Positions 25,901 to 37,338 of a stretch of DNA of 64,000 bases are shown in pieces. The notes beneath the pieces are model-generated. The model had not been told where the DNA came from and did not search any database. It worked only from the letters and a program-made list of their open reading frames with translations. The stretch is taken from positions 2,425,501-2,489,500 of the forward strand of contig CP114493.1 in NCBI GenBank assembly GCA_027186245.1, written 5' to 3'. This stretch comes from Coriaria nepalensis. Taxonomy: Eukaryota; Streptophyta; Magnoliopsida; Cucurbitales; Coriariaceae. The translations under genes and the position numbers were made by a program. Position 1 is the first letter of the stretch; each line of letters starts with the position of its first letter.

Positions 25901-28286
25901 AAATGGAGTAGATAGTTGGTTAAGTTATTAAACATCACCTATTTCATTTATATGTATTTCTTTTGCCTTTCTATATACCTTTTGTCTATTATCCAATCTT
26001 AAAAGACACCATTCACACCTTATTTTCGGCCTTTGTTTCAGTACCAACAACAGTAATCTCAAAGGCTTGCCCAACTTGTTACATGAAACAGATGAGAGCA
26101 TAGTGGAAATGGAGAAAATAGCCTTTGTTTGCTCTTGTGTTATAGAATCTGTTAAGTCTGGGGGTTCAGTTCTCATTCCAATCAGTCGATTTGGAACCAC
26201 TCTACAGCTTATTGAACAGATATCTTCCTTTCTGGATTATTCTTCTTTGAAGGTAGGTCTAACCTTTCCCAGAAACAGTCTCTTCTCTTCTGTGATCTTT
26301 TTGAACAGGTAGAAATTAAAGAGAGCTATGGTGCCATTGGGTAAGAGGTTGACACTGGTATGTGGGTAAAAATTGAAACTAAGTGTATATGGAATGTAGG
26401 TGCCATTGTGGCTGCTACTAAGCGTACTTCAATAGATTCTGTGTGAGGGCATTAAAACACCTGTCAAATGCACCATAAGACCTCTTTGGAACATATTTTC
26501 CTTATTGGTAATAAATAATGCATGCTTGTAGGTTCCCATATATATGATCTCTTCTATTGCTGAAGAGCTCTTGGCATTTGCTAATGTTATACCTGAATGG
26601 CTGTGTAAAGAAAGACAGGAGAAGGTAAGAGACGTGGTCCTATTGGTTTTGAGTTTGAGATGATTCTTAAATTAATTTGTGCTTTTTATAATGGAATGGA
26701 TATTCCATATACTCTTTTTAATGGTAGTGCAGCTGTTTAGTGGTGAGCCAATGTTTGAACATGTTAAGCTCCAAAGAGAGGAGAAGCTTCATGTCTTCGG
26801 TGCAATCCATTCAAACAAACTATTGTAAGATTTTCCTCTCTTCTTTAATTTTTCTTTGTGTGTTTGATTCAAATTTGTTCGTTCTTTAATGAATTTTGTG
26901 CTGATAAGACTGAACTCTATGTTACTGATTGTCTTGTAATATCCTGCTTCGCTGCCTAAGTATGTCCAAAAGCCTGATTATTTATTTGCTATTTTTGCAA
27001 ACCAAATGTATTATGTCTTTGGAATAAATTAATAATGATCATGTGTAATTAGTTATTTTTCTCTCATAATTTGGACATAATTTGGCATATCTATGACAAT
27101 TTGAACTGACATTTTGCTCACAGAACAAATTGGCAGGAACCATGCATTGTATTTTGTCCGCATTGGAGTCTCCGACTGGGTCCCATTGTTCATTTGCTTC
27201 GGCGCTGGTGTGGGGACCACAACTCCTTGCTTGTTCTGGAGGTGCCAATGCACTCTATAATAGTTAAACATATATTGCATTTATGTACATGGAAGTTTCT
27301 TTCATTGAAGCATCTAAGTTTTCTTATTTTAATTTGGGAGTTGTTTTTTTATCATGAATAAAATGTTAATATAAAACCAAAATGCAGAAGGGAGTTGATG
27401 CAGAGCTGGCTTTATTACCTTTCAGGCCTATGGAAATGAAAGTCCTACAGTGTGAATATCTCTCTGGAATCAAGTACTACCCCTTCCAATTCTCCCTCTC
27501 ACTTGTATGTATATATATATATATATATATATATTGTTTTTTTAACAATATGTTGCATTGATTTATTGTATCCTATTATTAGGTTTCAAAACGTTCAACC
27601 ATTACTGAAGATCCTGCAACCAAAAGTTGTTCTGGTATTTTCTTTTGCTGCCTTTTCTTTTCTCCAATCCTCTTTGGAAAATTTAATCCCACTGAATTTT
27701 TATATTGTTTTATACTCCCAAGTGACGTTTCTTTCATTTTCTTTGCTTGTCACAGCTCCCTAAGGACTTGAGTAAGCAGATCGGCTCAGACCTGAATCCA
27801 TTCTATGTGCTCCCCTACTCTGAAAACGAAACATTACGAATTCCTATGCTAAGAGACTGTTCCGAGCTAGAAGCAATATCCACTGACTTGGTTTCTAATT
27901 TCCCCTGGAAAAAGTTAAAACAGGGAAACAATATGAACATCACAAGATTGAGAGGTGAGCTCTTGATCAATCATGGTAAATACCAGTTATTCTCCAAAAA
28001 TGATGATAATAAGTTAGATTTGATAGCAAGGTCGAGGATAGTACAGTTCTGGGGTACTCCTGATCTGGAAAAGCTTCTTAGAGTTTTATTGAATATGGGT
28101 ATCAAAGGATCTGTAGAAAAAGGGAAGAATGATACTGATTCGGAAAATGCTTGTTTAGTATCAGCTGATCCTTATAAACCCTTTTTGTTAGAAAGCCAAG
28201 AAATGGTTACGGTTATTTGTGCCTCTAATAAGGATTTAGCCACTCTAATTTTCAATGCCATGTATGGTGTTTTGGAGGCCGTTTAA
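22974..28286 (+). CDS. INTS9: Integrator complex subunit 9-like protein
   Basis: Eleven coding exons: 22974-22982, 23081-23431, 23518-23735, 24659-24988, 26042-26252, 26532-26624, 26733-26824, 27124-27241, 27388-27473, 27583-27634 and 27756-28286. All borders are GT-AG and every phase joins, giving 696 residues, the usual length of plant INTS9. Landmarks: GGDFHFQPCHILNICGFRIL, PWYKTVKNLHLW, ARIGKMMMDDLVCMHREF, KIHTLRYAEEVCYNGTLVLK (beta-CASP part), VGSCNWTINGP, WQEPCIVFCPHWSLRLGP, LPFRPMEMKVLQCEYLSGIK, LLKILQPKVVL and the C-terminal NMGIKGSVEKG. INTS9 is the catalytically silent metallo-beta-lactamase/beta-CASP partner of INTS11 in nuclear snRNA 3' processing. Consistently, the place of the metal-binding HxHxDH motif reads LISSPMGILGLPFL, without histidines. 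The first coding exon is only 9 nt (MKF). The gene looks intact. Confidence 0.96.
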
Positions 28287-29467
28287 CCGAAATTGTGTAT
28301 ATACGGAATTTCGTCTTTTGGGTATATTTGTTTTTTGTCAATCTATTATGAATAAAATCTATGCATGAATACCTGCATTGTGTATATTTCCATCGCCCTT
28401 AATATTTTTGTTCAATTTTTTGGAAAATCATGGTTTAGGGTCCTGTTTTGTGTTTTGATATCCGGTTTGAGGTTTTGGTTTCTAAAAGAAAATACTGAGA
28501 CCATATAGATACTCGACTGAATCTCAAGAAGATTGTAATATAGATTGTGATTGTAGAATAACTCATTTTATGTACAGAAATCTGTATGAAGTTTCTAAAT
28601 GTCAGTTTCTTAAGCAATTTCAATTTGCTCAAAAGGTAATGGGAATTCTTGTTCATTTTGAATATTTGGACAACCTGAATAATTGAACGTCAGTAGATTT
28701 CTACGTAGATTTCTTCATAATCCAGAAGTAACAAGGAGGAGAATTCGAATGTGGACGAGTTTAATTGATTAAATTTAGTTATTCCCTTCAAAGGAGGAGG
28801 GGCAAATCAATTGAAACACCAGATTAAATTGACAACCCTTTGTGATTATATTCACTACAACACAAAATACTAGGTATATCTTTATTATGTTGTTAACAAT
28901 CAAATCAGTGGAATTTATGTTAAGTTGACCCTAAAAGTGATCATAAAGAAGCAAGGTAAGAAAAGAAAAAGGCAGCCAAGGATGAGAAGGCACACAGGCT
29001 GCATGTTTATTCTTTCTTACTTCATAGTGCTGATACATACAACCATTAACAAAAAATCAATAGTAAATCATTAGGTTTTTGTAATCTTGAAAGAATGGAG
29101 AAATGAGTACAAAATTAGTGTATGTATCCGACGAGTATTCGTATAGTGTTCTCGTATTCAACTTTGATTTTCTCCATGTCGCTACTAACTTTAACATCTC
29201 CATATACCCTATAATGTGTATAATTTCAAAGAGAGACTCAAGTTAATGGCACATTTAGTCCAAACATGAGGGGCATATCTATATTGCTATTATGCGATGA
29301 AAAAATATGATACCTTAGAGAGTAAAATGCATTACATTTCTTAGTGTAATAAGTATATGACTGTTTTACCTTATCTTAGCTAATTACGGGTCGTCGTTCT
29401 ACCAATCAAGAAAGCAAAGGAAGAATCAAGATTTGATAATCCGCAAAAATTACCTCGAAGAAAATAC
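28287..29467. other. 3' flank of INTS9 and spacer
   Basis: Contains the INTS9 3' UTR (aataaa at about 28350). Nothing else is recognised. Confidence 0.5.
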
Positions 29468-29545
29468 CTTTCTGCTTTGAGTTAAGAGCTCATGCAGGTA
29501 GTCTTTCAGAACACCACGAACACATAGGGCAAATGTTATCCAATC
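29468..29545 (-). pseudogene. Relic exon of an unidentified minus-strand gene
   Basis: A 78-nt, 26-codon open exon bordered by acceptor ttctcaag and donor AAG|gtattt on the minus strand. It reads DWITFALCVRGVLKDYLHEL then LTQSRK, which is convincing helical protein. A second candidate exon ends at donor aaa|gtaaga at 29868-29867 and reads AVKMLVNYLHTAIIRGRGRAK (about 29868-29932). A third acceptor (ttttctcag) near 30078 leads into sequence with stops in all frames. I do not recognise the protein. The chromovirus insertion at 30138 and the stops suggest a decayed gene. Confidence 0.4.
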
Positions 29546-29867
29546 CTTGAGAAAGATGAAGGAACATAAAGTTAAATAAAAAAAAAAGGGTTAAGCACTC
29601 AGGCTTATGTTTTGGGGATATCCATTTGCATCTGATGTCCGGGTATACGACGTCTAGAGGTTCAGATACATAGACATCCAATTCCCAGGAATGCATCTCA
29701 TATGTATCATAGATATCCACATTTGGTTAAAAGTAAGAAATTCATAAACCTGGAATATAGAAAAGAAAAGAATAAGTAAAAAAAAAAGAAAAAACGTACT
29801 TCTGAATAAGTCAAAAAGATATGACATTATTATTACTACATGATTAGTTGAAAGATATGATTCTTAC

Positions 29868-29932
29868 TTTAGCTCTACCTCTTCCTCTGATTATCGCGGT
29901 ATGGAGATAGTTTACAAGCATTTTAACAGCAG
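29868..29932 (-). pseudogene. Second relic exon of the same unidentified gene
   Basis: Minus-strand segment after a possible acceptor gtgtgag, reading AVKMLVNYLHTAIIRGRGRAK up to donor GTAAGA. It has the same orientation as, and lies upstream of, the 78-nt exon at 29468-29545. The phase between the two was not proven. Unidentified. Confidence 0.35.
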
Positions 29933-30137
29933 CTCACACCTAAGAAAGTTTCAATGCGGTTTAGCAAGTATTAACCAGATGCAAGGATCCCAGAAAGTGA
30001 ACTTCGATGTCTATTTCTTATTGCATCTGAGCATGATGAGCAGCTGCCTCAGTATCTGAGAAAATTGGTAGAAGTAAACTAATGGTACCAGTACCTTCAA
30101 TATTTCAGTGTCATAAACAGAAAAACCAAGAGAAAAG

Positions 30138-30566
30138 TGATAGGGAAAATGGTGTTGAAAACGATGTGTCAGAAGGAGAGGAGAATATCAGGAAGACCTG
30201 TCGGGTTAGAAAAAGGCCCAACAAGTTGAAGGAGTATGTTGAATAAAAAGCCCAATTGAAGAAGCCCAACTTGAAGCCTTCGTCTTCCTTGTGGATGGGG
30301 GAAGCCATTAACATCAAAGAGGATGGCGTGAAGAGTGAACCTAAAACAGTAACGGCAAAAGTTGTTATCCCACGTTTATTTGAATTCTAGCTAAATGAGT
30401 AGATTAAAATATACTATATAAGCTGTAATTGAAAAAGTATGAAATGAGAAATTAGCCAAACACTTTTCTCTCTCTTGGATTCTCTCTGTTTTTCTCTCTC
30501 TTGGATTCTCTTTGTTTTTCTCCCTCAAATTCTCAGGAGTTCTAGCCATCCTCGAATTGGCTAACA
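30138..30566 (+). repeat. 5' LTR of the chromovirus
   Basis: Starts TGATAGGGAAAATGG and ends near ggctaaca. It shares with the 3' copy the blocks gaaaacgatgtgt, gtcgggtta, aaaggcccaacaag, gaagccattaac, gaggatggcgtgaagagtg and tctcaggagttctagccatc. It carries a local duplication of the ctctctcttggattctct phrase and about 60 bp missing from the 3' copy. Confidence 0.9.
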
Positions 30567-30659
30567 AATTGGTGCTCTCGTTTTGATCTTGTTGCCTCCA
30601 GTCACACATTCGTAGATATTTTTCATCCATTTTGTTGTCTTCTTCTTCGTCTGCAACAA

Positions 30660-31640
30660 TGGAAGCCAAAAGCAAAAAAATAGGAACCCATACAGAGCAA
30701 TTACAGTCATCTATGGACTCTTAAGCTAATCGATTAGATGCATTGGAATCTAAATTTGATGAGTTCGATACAATGATGAAACATATGTGGACTCATTTTG
30801 AACAACATGATTTATCTAAAACAGAGCCTACGCCAAATCCCTTAGTGAAAGCGTATAAGTTGGATTTTCCTAAGTTTGATGGATCAAATCCACTAGTTTG
30901 GATTTTTCACATTGAGCGATTCTTCTAGTTCAATCAAACACATGAGCCTCAACATTTACAGGTAGTTTCATTTCACTTAGAAGGACCTGTGATGAAATGG
31001 TACAAGTGGATGCAACAGAGTGCTTTGATTCGTTCTTGGAATATGTTTCTGCATCAGGTTGAGGTTCTATTTGGACCATCTGAGAATGATGATCCTGAAG
31101 GGAATCTCACAAAGCTAGTTCAGATCACAACTATTACTGATTATCAATCTCGGTTTGAATATTTGCTTACTCAGGTGCGTGGTAGATTTGATGGATTCTT
31201 GAAAAATTGTTTTGTGTCTGGCTTAAAACATGAGATTAGAAAAGAAGTGCGTTTGAATAGGCCAGTTAATCTCTATGCAAGAGGATAGGTTTATGGATAT
31301 TCAACTATCGAGTAAACCTGACTCTAAACTTCTTTGCTTAGCTACTTTATCCTACAAACCTTTTGCCTCACCTAAACCACCATTATTGCCTACTCCAAAT
31401 ATCCCTCCTAAATCTCAACTTTATACTATGCCATTTATAAAACTCACTAACGCTGAGATGAGTGAAAAACGTGCTAAGGGTATATAATTCAATTGCGATG
31501 AAAAATTTAGCCCCGGACACACTTGTAAAGGTAAATTGTTTACATTCTTTTGTGTTCCTGAAGAGTGTGAGACAGAGTTGGAAATGTCTTCTTGATTGAC
31601 TATCCTAGAACAATTAACTGAGCCAGAGCAGTGTGCTACC
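30660..31640 (+). pseudogene. Chromovirus gag remnant
   Basis: Frames with several stops read FPKFDGSNPLVWIFHIERFF, VSFHLEGPVMKWYKWMQ, EGNLTKLVQITTITDYQSRFEYLL and CFVSGLKHEIRKEV, the classic plant gypsy gag core. A degraded zinc knuckle follows (FNCDEKFSPGHTCKGK). It is not functional. Confidence 0.85.
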
Positions 31641-31689
31641 AATTTGCCTCCACAAATACAACAAAACAAAACACTAGAGTTTGTAAATT

Positions 31690-32320
31690 TTGCTTACTTG
31701 CCAAAATACAAGTTTTTTATTTTATTAATACTTAACAAGTAGATGATTACAAATCAGAACAATTACTAAAGTTAAAGTAAACTAAGATATTTCTAATAAA
31801 CTAGGATTAGAAGTTACAATATTAAATTAGATATTACAAAAGTACTAAGTACAATCAAGTACACAAAAATAGCAAAAAAACTGTTTTTGTAAAAACAGCA
31901 AAGAGTAAAAAACTGTTACTGTAAAAATAGCTTTTGCCTTTGTGTTAAAACACCAAAAGTGAGATGATGGACTTTGGCATACTTGATTTCGAAGCTTGAG
32001 ATCCAACCAACTTAAACAAACTTGCTTGAGGTCAGAGCAGCTTCATTTGAGGTAAAAAATACACTAAAATAGAAAACTTCATAAGGCCAAAATCAATAAA
32101 ACAGTAAAAGCAAGATTATGCCTCAAGTTGAGTTTTAATGATATGATCACCTTCAAACCAATTGCAACAACTCATACATGATGAGAGGAAGCTAATGAAA
32201 TTGGAGTCAATGCATTTGGATTAGGAAGTCAAAAAGTCAACATTTTGGGCTAATTTCTAATTGTAAAGTCACTAACCAAACAAACAATTTTCAAATAATA
32301 TAGTCGTAAACCTCCTAACA
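31690..32320. other. Non-gypsy stretch inside the chromovirus
   Basis: A/T-rich, no ORF, flanked by gag on the left and integrase C-terminus on the right. It replaces the pol region; origin unknown. It includes two phrases of the type actgtttttgtaaaaacag that fold back on themselves (about 31880-31930). Confidence 0.45.
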
Positions 32321-32369
32321 TTTCTACACATGTTAGAGGCACCTCAAACATTCATACTCTGGAGCTGGA

Positions 32370-32930
32370 ATTACTTAACATAGATGCTTTATTACTGAAG
32401 CTTAAGTCTAACCTACTAGCTGCTAAGCAACGTATGAAAACTCAAGCTGATAAGAAAAGCTCAAATGTTTCTTTTCAGGTGGGCGATTGAATCTTGGTCA
32501 AGCTTCAGCCTTATCAACAGCATTTGGTGGCATCTAGGCCATATCCTAAGCTATCACGTCGCTATTTTGGGCCTTTCCCTATTCTAGAGAAGATTGGAGT
32601 CGTGGCATACAATTTGAACAACCTGAGGGTTCTAAAATTCATCTTATGTCCCACGTTTCTAAACTGAATCTATTCAAAGGTGATATCAATTAGATTCAGC
32701 ATGACAACACAGTGGCTACATTGCCAGATTCAAACAATAATCACATTCCTATCATTTATCCAGACAAGATTTTGTGAACACACGATATTAAACGCAATCA
32801 ATCTACAATTCATCAATGGTTGATTAAATGGAAGAACTTACCCGATTCTAAAGCTTCTTACGAGGATTGTGATGCTTTTCTGTAGCTATTTCTTGATCTG
32901 CACCTTGAGGACTAAGTGAATTTCATCAAG
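32370..32930 (+). pseudogene. Chromovirus integrase C-terminus and chromodomain
   Basis: Reads AAKQRMKTQADKK, VSFQVGD, VKLQPYQQH, YPKLSRRYFGPFPILEKIG, and later VDKIL, QWLIKWKNLPDSKASYEDCD and FLDLHLED. These match the gypsy integrase GPY/F module and the chromodomain that directs chromovirus insertion. Stops and a frameshift are present. Confidence 0.85.
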
Positions 32931-32938
32931 ACAGGAAT

Positions 32939-33285
32939 TGATAGAGAAAATGGTATTGAAAACGATGTGTTAGAAGGAGAGGGGAATATTAGGAAGAGCT
33001 GTCGGGTTAGCAAAAGGCCCAACAAGGTTGAAGGAGTATGTTGAATAAAAAACCCAATTGAAGAAGCCTAACTTGAAGGCTTCATGTTCCTTGTGGATGG
33101 AGGAAGCCATTAACGTCAAAGAGGATGGCGTGAAGAGTGAACCTGAGTTGATTAAAAACTACTATATAAGTTGTAATTGAGAAAGTATGAAGTAAGAAAT
33201 TAGCCAAACACTTTTCTCTCTATTTGATTCTCTCTGTTTTTCTCCCTCAAATTCTCAGGAGTTCTAGCCATCCTCGAATAGGCTA
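32939..33285 (+). repeat. 3' LTR of the chromovirus
   Basis: Starts TGATAGAGAAAATGG after catcaagacaggaat. It is shorter than the 5' LTR because of internal deletions, and ends near gaataggcta followed by an A-rich run. Confidence 0.88.
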
Positions 33286-34122
33286 AAAAAAAAAAAGAAA
33301 AAAAGGAAAAAAGAAAAGTAAATGAGATCCCTATGAGTAAAAGAGGGGTGAAATGATCAATGTATACTCCACACATTACTGTCATGATTAAAGTAGCATA
33401 ATTTGAAGGCATAAACTGATAGCTCATATAACAAATTTCATGTGTATTCTTCAGACAAAAAGTTTGAATATTTCTTTTTACTTGCAAGAAAATAAAGATG
33501 GGTTGATCTGTTTTACAGAGATACAAAACACCACATAAAGCATTATATTCCCAACACACCAATATTTGACTTACAGAATTGATCAATTCTATTGCCAATT
33601 TTTATTTTGCACTTGTGACTCATACTGCTTCTTTAAATCATTTACTTGTTCATTACAACACTTGAGCTGTGCAGGTAAAAAATGCTAAGCAAGTTAATAC
33701 TAATTTTGGGCAATAAAAACATGAATGTTACAGATGGGAAAGAGAAAATCAAAACAACACCATTAGCTAAGGGGAGAGGAGGAGGAAGAAGAAGAGGAGG
33801 GGGGCGGGGGATGCAAGGAATTCACCCACTCTCCGCATCCTGCCAGTTTGTTAAGTAGACTCGGTGGATGAATCTTGCATCAAGAGCGATAATATGAGCA
33901 CTAATCAATGCACACAAACATATGTTTTAAGCAGAATCTAATTGGTTTGAGAACAACCTAATTCCATCAAGAGTTGACTTTTTTATTCAATGTCAAAATG
34001 GCATTGACTCGAGGGAGTTGGTCTAAGCTCAATCTAATCTGTTGGAGTACTCCATTTGGTTTTGTGCATCATGGTCTATTTAGGTTTCTTGGTGTTGGTA
34101 TGTTCATAAGGCTGGATTACTT
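33286..34122. other. Spacer with a possible coiled-coil exon on the minus strand
   Basis: No clear gene. On the minus strand an acceptor ctgcacag at about 33667 is followed by 25 codons (LKCCNEQVNDLKKQYESQVQ then NKNWQ) to a TAG near 33591. It could be another exon of the decayed minus-strand gene split by the chromovirus. A GA/GG-rich tract lies at 33770-33810. Confidence 0.3.
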
Positions 34123-35045
34123 TTAGTACAAGTCAGATATTATTTTTGAATGTAATGGTCGGATCTTTGCTGTACAAGCCGAAGTCAATTTGTGTTCTAT
34201 TTTTACATTCAAACTTAAATATTCTAACATGTCTATCCTACAAAATTCACTGATTATTACATTGCATAGGTACAAGTTAGGTATACAATATACATCCTTA
34301 ACCTCTTGGATCAGCCTCAAGGCAACGCTTTTCATTCCTTCAGGAGAAATAGCGGATATTAATTTGTTTTCCCTCAGGACAAGAGCTTTTTCATTGTAAG
34401 AGAAATAACATCTCTTTCCCCTGATGGGGCCTGCTATAAATAGTGTACCATCTTTCCTTTCTCGGAAGTAAGTTTCTGCAAACACCACTGACCAGCTCAA
34501 TATACAAGATCTGATCACGTTTGATCTGGCTCTGGTCCATCAAATCAACTAATTGAAAGAAAACTTAAACTCTCCTCTCTTGAGGAAATGACTAATAAGG
34601 GAGGTATACAATACCACATTTGCCTCAATTTCGTCTCTGAACATCTTACCAAGGTAAATGCATCCTTTTTCAGTCATGTTTTTCTTCACCAACCCACTTA
34701 TAAGTGCCATATAAGAATGAGAACTTGGCTGAATAGAATTTTCCATCATTAGCCCAAATAACTCCCGGGCTTCAGAAAGTCTTCTAGTCTTGGAGTAACC
34801 ATCAATCATTATTTTATACACATGCTCATCTGGGTCCACGCCATCCTCAAACATCCTCTTAAACAAACTTTCTGCATCAAGAATTCTCTTTTTCTCTGAT
34901 TAAACAGCCTATAATGGAGTCACAAATAGCAACATTTGGTCTCACTCCTCTCTCATTCATTTGGTCAAGAACATCAAAAGTTGAAGCCAAATCACCTAGC
35001 TTGCACTGTTCATTTACAATAATTAAATAAGTTGAGTATTAAAAA
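34123..35045 (-). pseudogene. P-class pentatricopeptide repeat (PPR) pseudogene
   Basis: PPR proteins bind organellar RNA through ~35-residue helical hairpins. Minus-strand frames read successive PPR units: IIVNEQCKLGDLASTFDVLD then QMNERGVRPNVAICDSIIG; AESLFKRMFEDGVDPDEHVY then KIMIDGYSKTRRL; ARELFGLMMENSIQPSSHSY then MALISGLVKKN; GKMFRDEIEANVVLYTSLIS. A frameshift lies near 34898. A stop near 34549 is followed by LVDLMDQSQI-like and VSGVCRNLLPRKE remnants in shifted frames. No start codon, signal peptide or organelle targeting part remains. This is a fragment of a larger gene. Confidence 0.85.
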
Positions 35046-35106
35046 TGGAACGTTTTGATCTTAACTTCTTTTCTTTCCTCTCATCCCAGTTTTGGTTGAA
35101 TTTTTT

Positions 35107-35689
35107 TGTTGCTTGAATTAAAGTCCGTTGACTTCAATCCATCAAGTTTTGGCATCAAATTTATGACTTGTGCGTGTTGGTTTGACCTCAATCTGAGTTG
35201 TGTGCTGCAAGTTAGGATTTGTTATATTCTTGCTTTGCTCTTTGTTGTGTTGCTTCTGCAACAAGGCTCAGATTTGCTATTTCTCTGTTCAATTGGATTT
35301 GCTCATGGTTTACCACCTCTCCTGAGCCTGTTTGATTGATTTTTGATCAAGGTTGGTGAAGATCTCTCAGCCTTGGACAAACTATCTTTAATCAACTCAA
35401 AATCTGCTAAAGCAAGATGCTTTTCTGCCTTCAACATACTTTCCAGCAGTCTTACTAGTTTATGTGCTTTAGTTGTTATAATCAAGTGTTATTGTACTTG
35501 TAACTTGTTTTTTCATTTTCAGATTAACAGTATGGCTTTATTGTACTAGCTTTGATGTATTAAGAAATTATATAAGTCAATACTCTAGCTGTTTTCATTG
35601 TATGGAAAAATATTAACAGAAATACAACAATCTATTTGTTCTATCATCTGTAACTCTCTTCATCCTCTGCAATTCACAACTTTCCAACA
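35107..35689 (+). repeat. Putative 5' LTR of a copia element
   Basis: The right end is firm: ...ttccaaca at 35689 is followed immediately by TGGTATCAGAGC, the tRNA-iMet primer-binding site. The left end TGTTGC at 35107 is a guess. A TATA-like attatataagtc lies near 35568. No second LTR was found, since the element is cut near 37290. Confidence 0.6.
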
Positions 35690-35701
35690 TGGTATCAGAG
35701 C
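35690..35701 (+). other. Copia primer-binding site
   Basis: TGGTATCAGAGC is complementary to the 3' end of initiator methionine tRNA, the primer used by most plant Ty1/copia elements. Confidence 0.9.
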
Positions 35702-35807
35702 TCTGTTCTTAGGGGACCTATCTAAAACTCCAACAAAAATCAGATTCCAATCAGCCGTGTGATTCCAAAACTAGTCATCTTACCTCTAAACCCGGAAAAT
35801 CTGAAAC

Positions 35808-37290
35808 ATGTCAAACCCTAACCAAGTGGCCTTACCTTCTCCACCAATCTTTAGTGGAAAAGACTACCACATCTAGAGTGACAAAATGCACAACTACTTG
35901 ATTGCATTTGATTTGTGGGAAGCTGTAGAAGATGGGTACAAGGCACCAGAAGAGGATGAACACCTCACGGTGAATCAAATTAAGGCTGACAAGGAAAAAA
36001 AGCAAAGAAACTATAGGGCCATGACAGTAATACAGTCTGCTATCTCAAATGAGATTTACACTCAGATACTTAGGATCAAGTGTGGTGATTGCTTAGGAGA
36101 CTCTTCAAAAGAGTTCCATGGCTCAAAAAGAGTTAGAGCAGTAAATCTGCTTGTAGCAAGAAGAAACTTTAAAGCATTGAGGATGAAAGAAGATGAACTT
36201 GTTCAGTCTTATGTTGACAAGCTAAATGAGGTTGTGAGTCAAATGAGGATGCTTGGAGAAGTAGTTAAAGAAAGTGCTATTGTCAACAAAGTGCTTGTGA
36301 GTCTACCCTCGAAATTTAACTCTAAGGTGGATGCCATAGAGGGAAGCAAAGAGCTCTCCACCTTGACTCTAAGTGAACTAATGGGGTCCTTAGAAGCTAA
36401 TGAGAAAAAGGCACTCCAACAGAGCAGAAGCCTTTGCAGAAGGAGCTTTCCAAGCAGAGCAAAGCAGGCCATGGAGGAAAGACGATCATGCCAGCAACTC
36501 AAAAGGATCATCTTACCAAAAGAAAAAGAAGCAGATGACCTGCAAATTTTGCAAAAAGCCTGGACACTTTGAAAAGAATTGCTTGAGGAAAAATAAGTCT
36601 ACCTACAACTATTGCAAGAAAAATGGTCATTAAGAGAAAGATTGCAAAAAGAAGCGGTATGACTCTGAGAAACCTCAACCTCAGCAAGCTCTAATCAAGC
36701 AGAAGGAGGAGGAGAAGAATAACTCTTTATGGCCTCTACTTCAAGAAGTCTGAAAAGTAAAGAAGATGGCTTATTGGCAGTGGCTGCACAAGCTATATGA
36801 TATTCAACCGAAACCTATTTAAAAGGCTCAACACTTCACTCAAAACCAAAATTACAATTGGTAATGGAGATGAGTTAAAAGCTGAAGGAAGAGGAGCCGT
36901 GGCAATCAGATTAGATGATGGTACTAAAATTATCAAAGATGTGTTATTCGTTCCTAACTTCGATCAAAACTTGCTAAGTGTCAAACAAATGATGAAAAAT
37001 GTTATTGCTTGACTTTCAAAGATCAACACTACATCATCTATGATTCTAAAAACAAGGTAATTGCAAATGTCAATGTCAAGCAACAACACAATAGTTTTCC
37101 ATTGAATGTTAATGTCAATGTCAATCACAATAGTTTTCCACTGAATTGGAAAATAGACAAACAAAAAGCCATGATGACCAAGGAGGACGAAACTTGGCTA
37201 TGGCACAAGAGATTTGGCCATGCTGATCTTAAGAAGTTGAGCTCCTATGCAAGAAGAATCTGGTCGAAGACATCCCAGACTTGCTAAGCA
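35808..37290 (+). pseudogene. Ty1/copia gag, protease and pre-integrase remnant
   Basis: Gag starts MSNPNQVALPSPPIFSGKDY at 35808, has a TAG near 35874, then an open UBN2-type gag (LIAFDLWEAVEDGYKAPEED, AVNLLVARRNFKALRMKEDE). After a frameshift follows the zinc knuckle CKFCKKPGHFEKNC (36539-36580). The aspartic protease region reads WLIGSGCTSYMI where the family has WLIDSGCTSHM, so the catalytic Asp is replaced by Gly. Then come VLFVPNFDQNLLSVKQM and TWLWHKRFGHADLKKL (GAG_pre-integrase). The text stops being copia near 37290; integrase, reverse transcriptase and RNase H are absent. Confidence 0.9.
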
Positions 37291-37338
37291 GGAGAAGGTC
37301 TGTGACTGTTGTCACCTAGGCAAAATGATAAGAAAGGA

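Larger units (their letters stand above)
30138..33285 (+). mobile_element. Internally deleted Ty3/gypsy chromovirus
   Basis: Two diverged LTRs (30138-30566 and 32939-33285) flank a 2.4-kb interior. After the 5' LTR comes aaattggtgctctcg, the primer-binding-side phrase typical of plant chromoviruses. The interior keeps gag (about 30660-31640) and the integrase C-terminus with chromodomain (about 32370-32930). Protease, reverse transcriptase, RNase H and most of integrase are gone. A stretch at about 31690-32320 has no resemblance to gypsy and may be an insertion. Flanks are A/G-rich, so a target-site duplication could not be called. The element sits between relic minus-strand exons and the PPR pseudogene. 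Confidence 0.88.
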
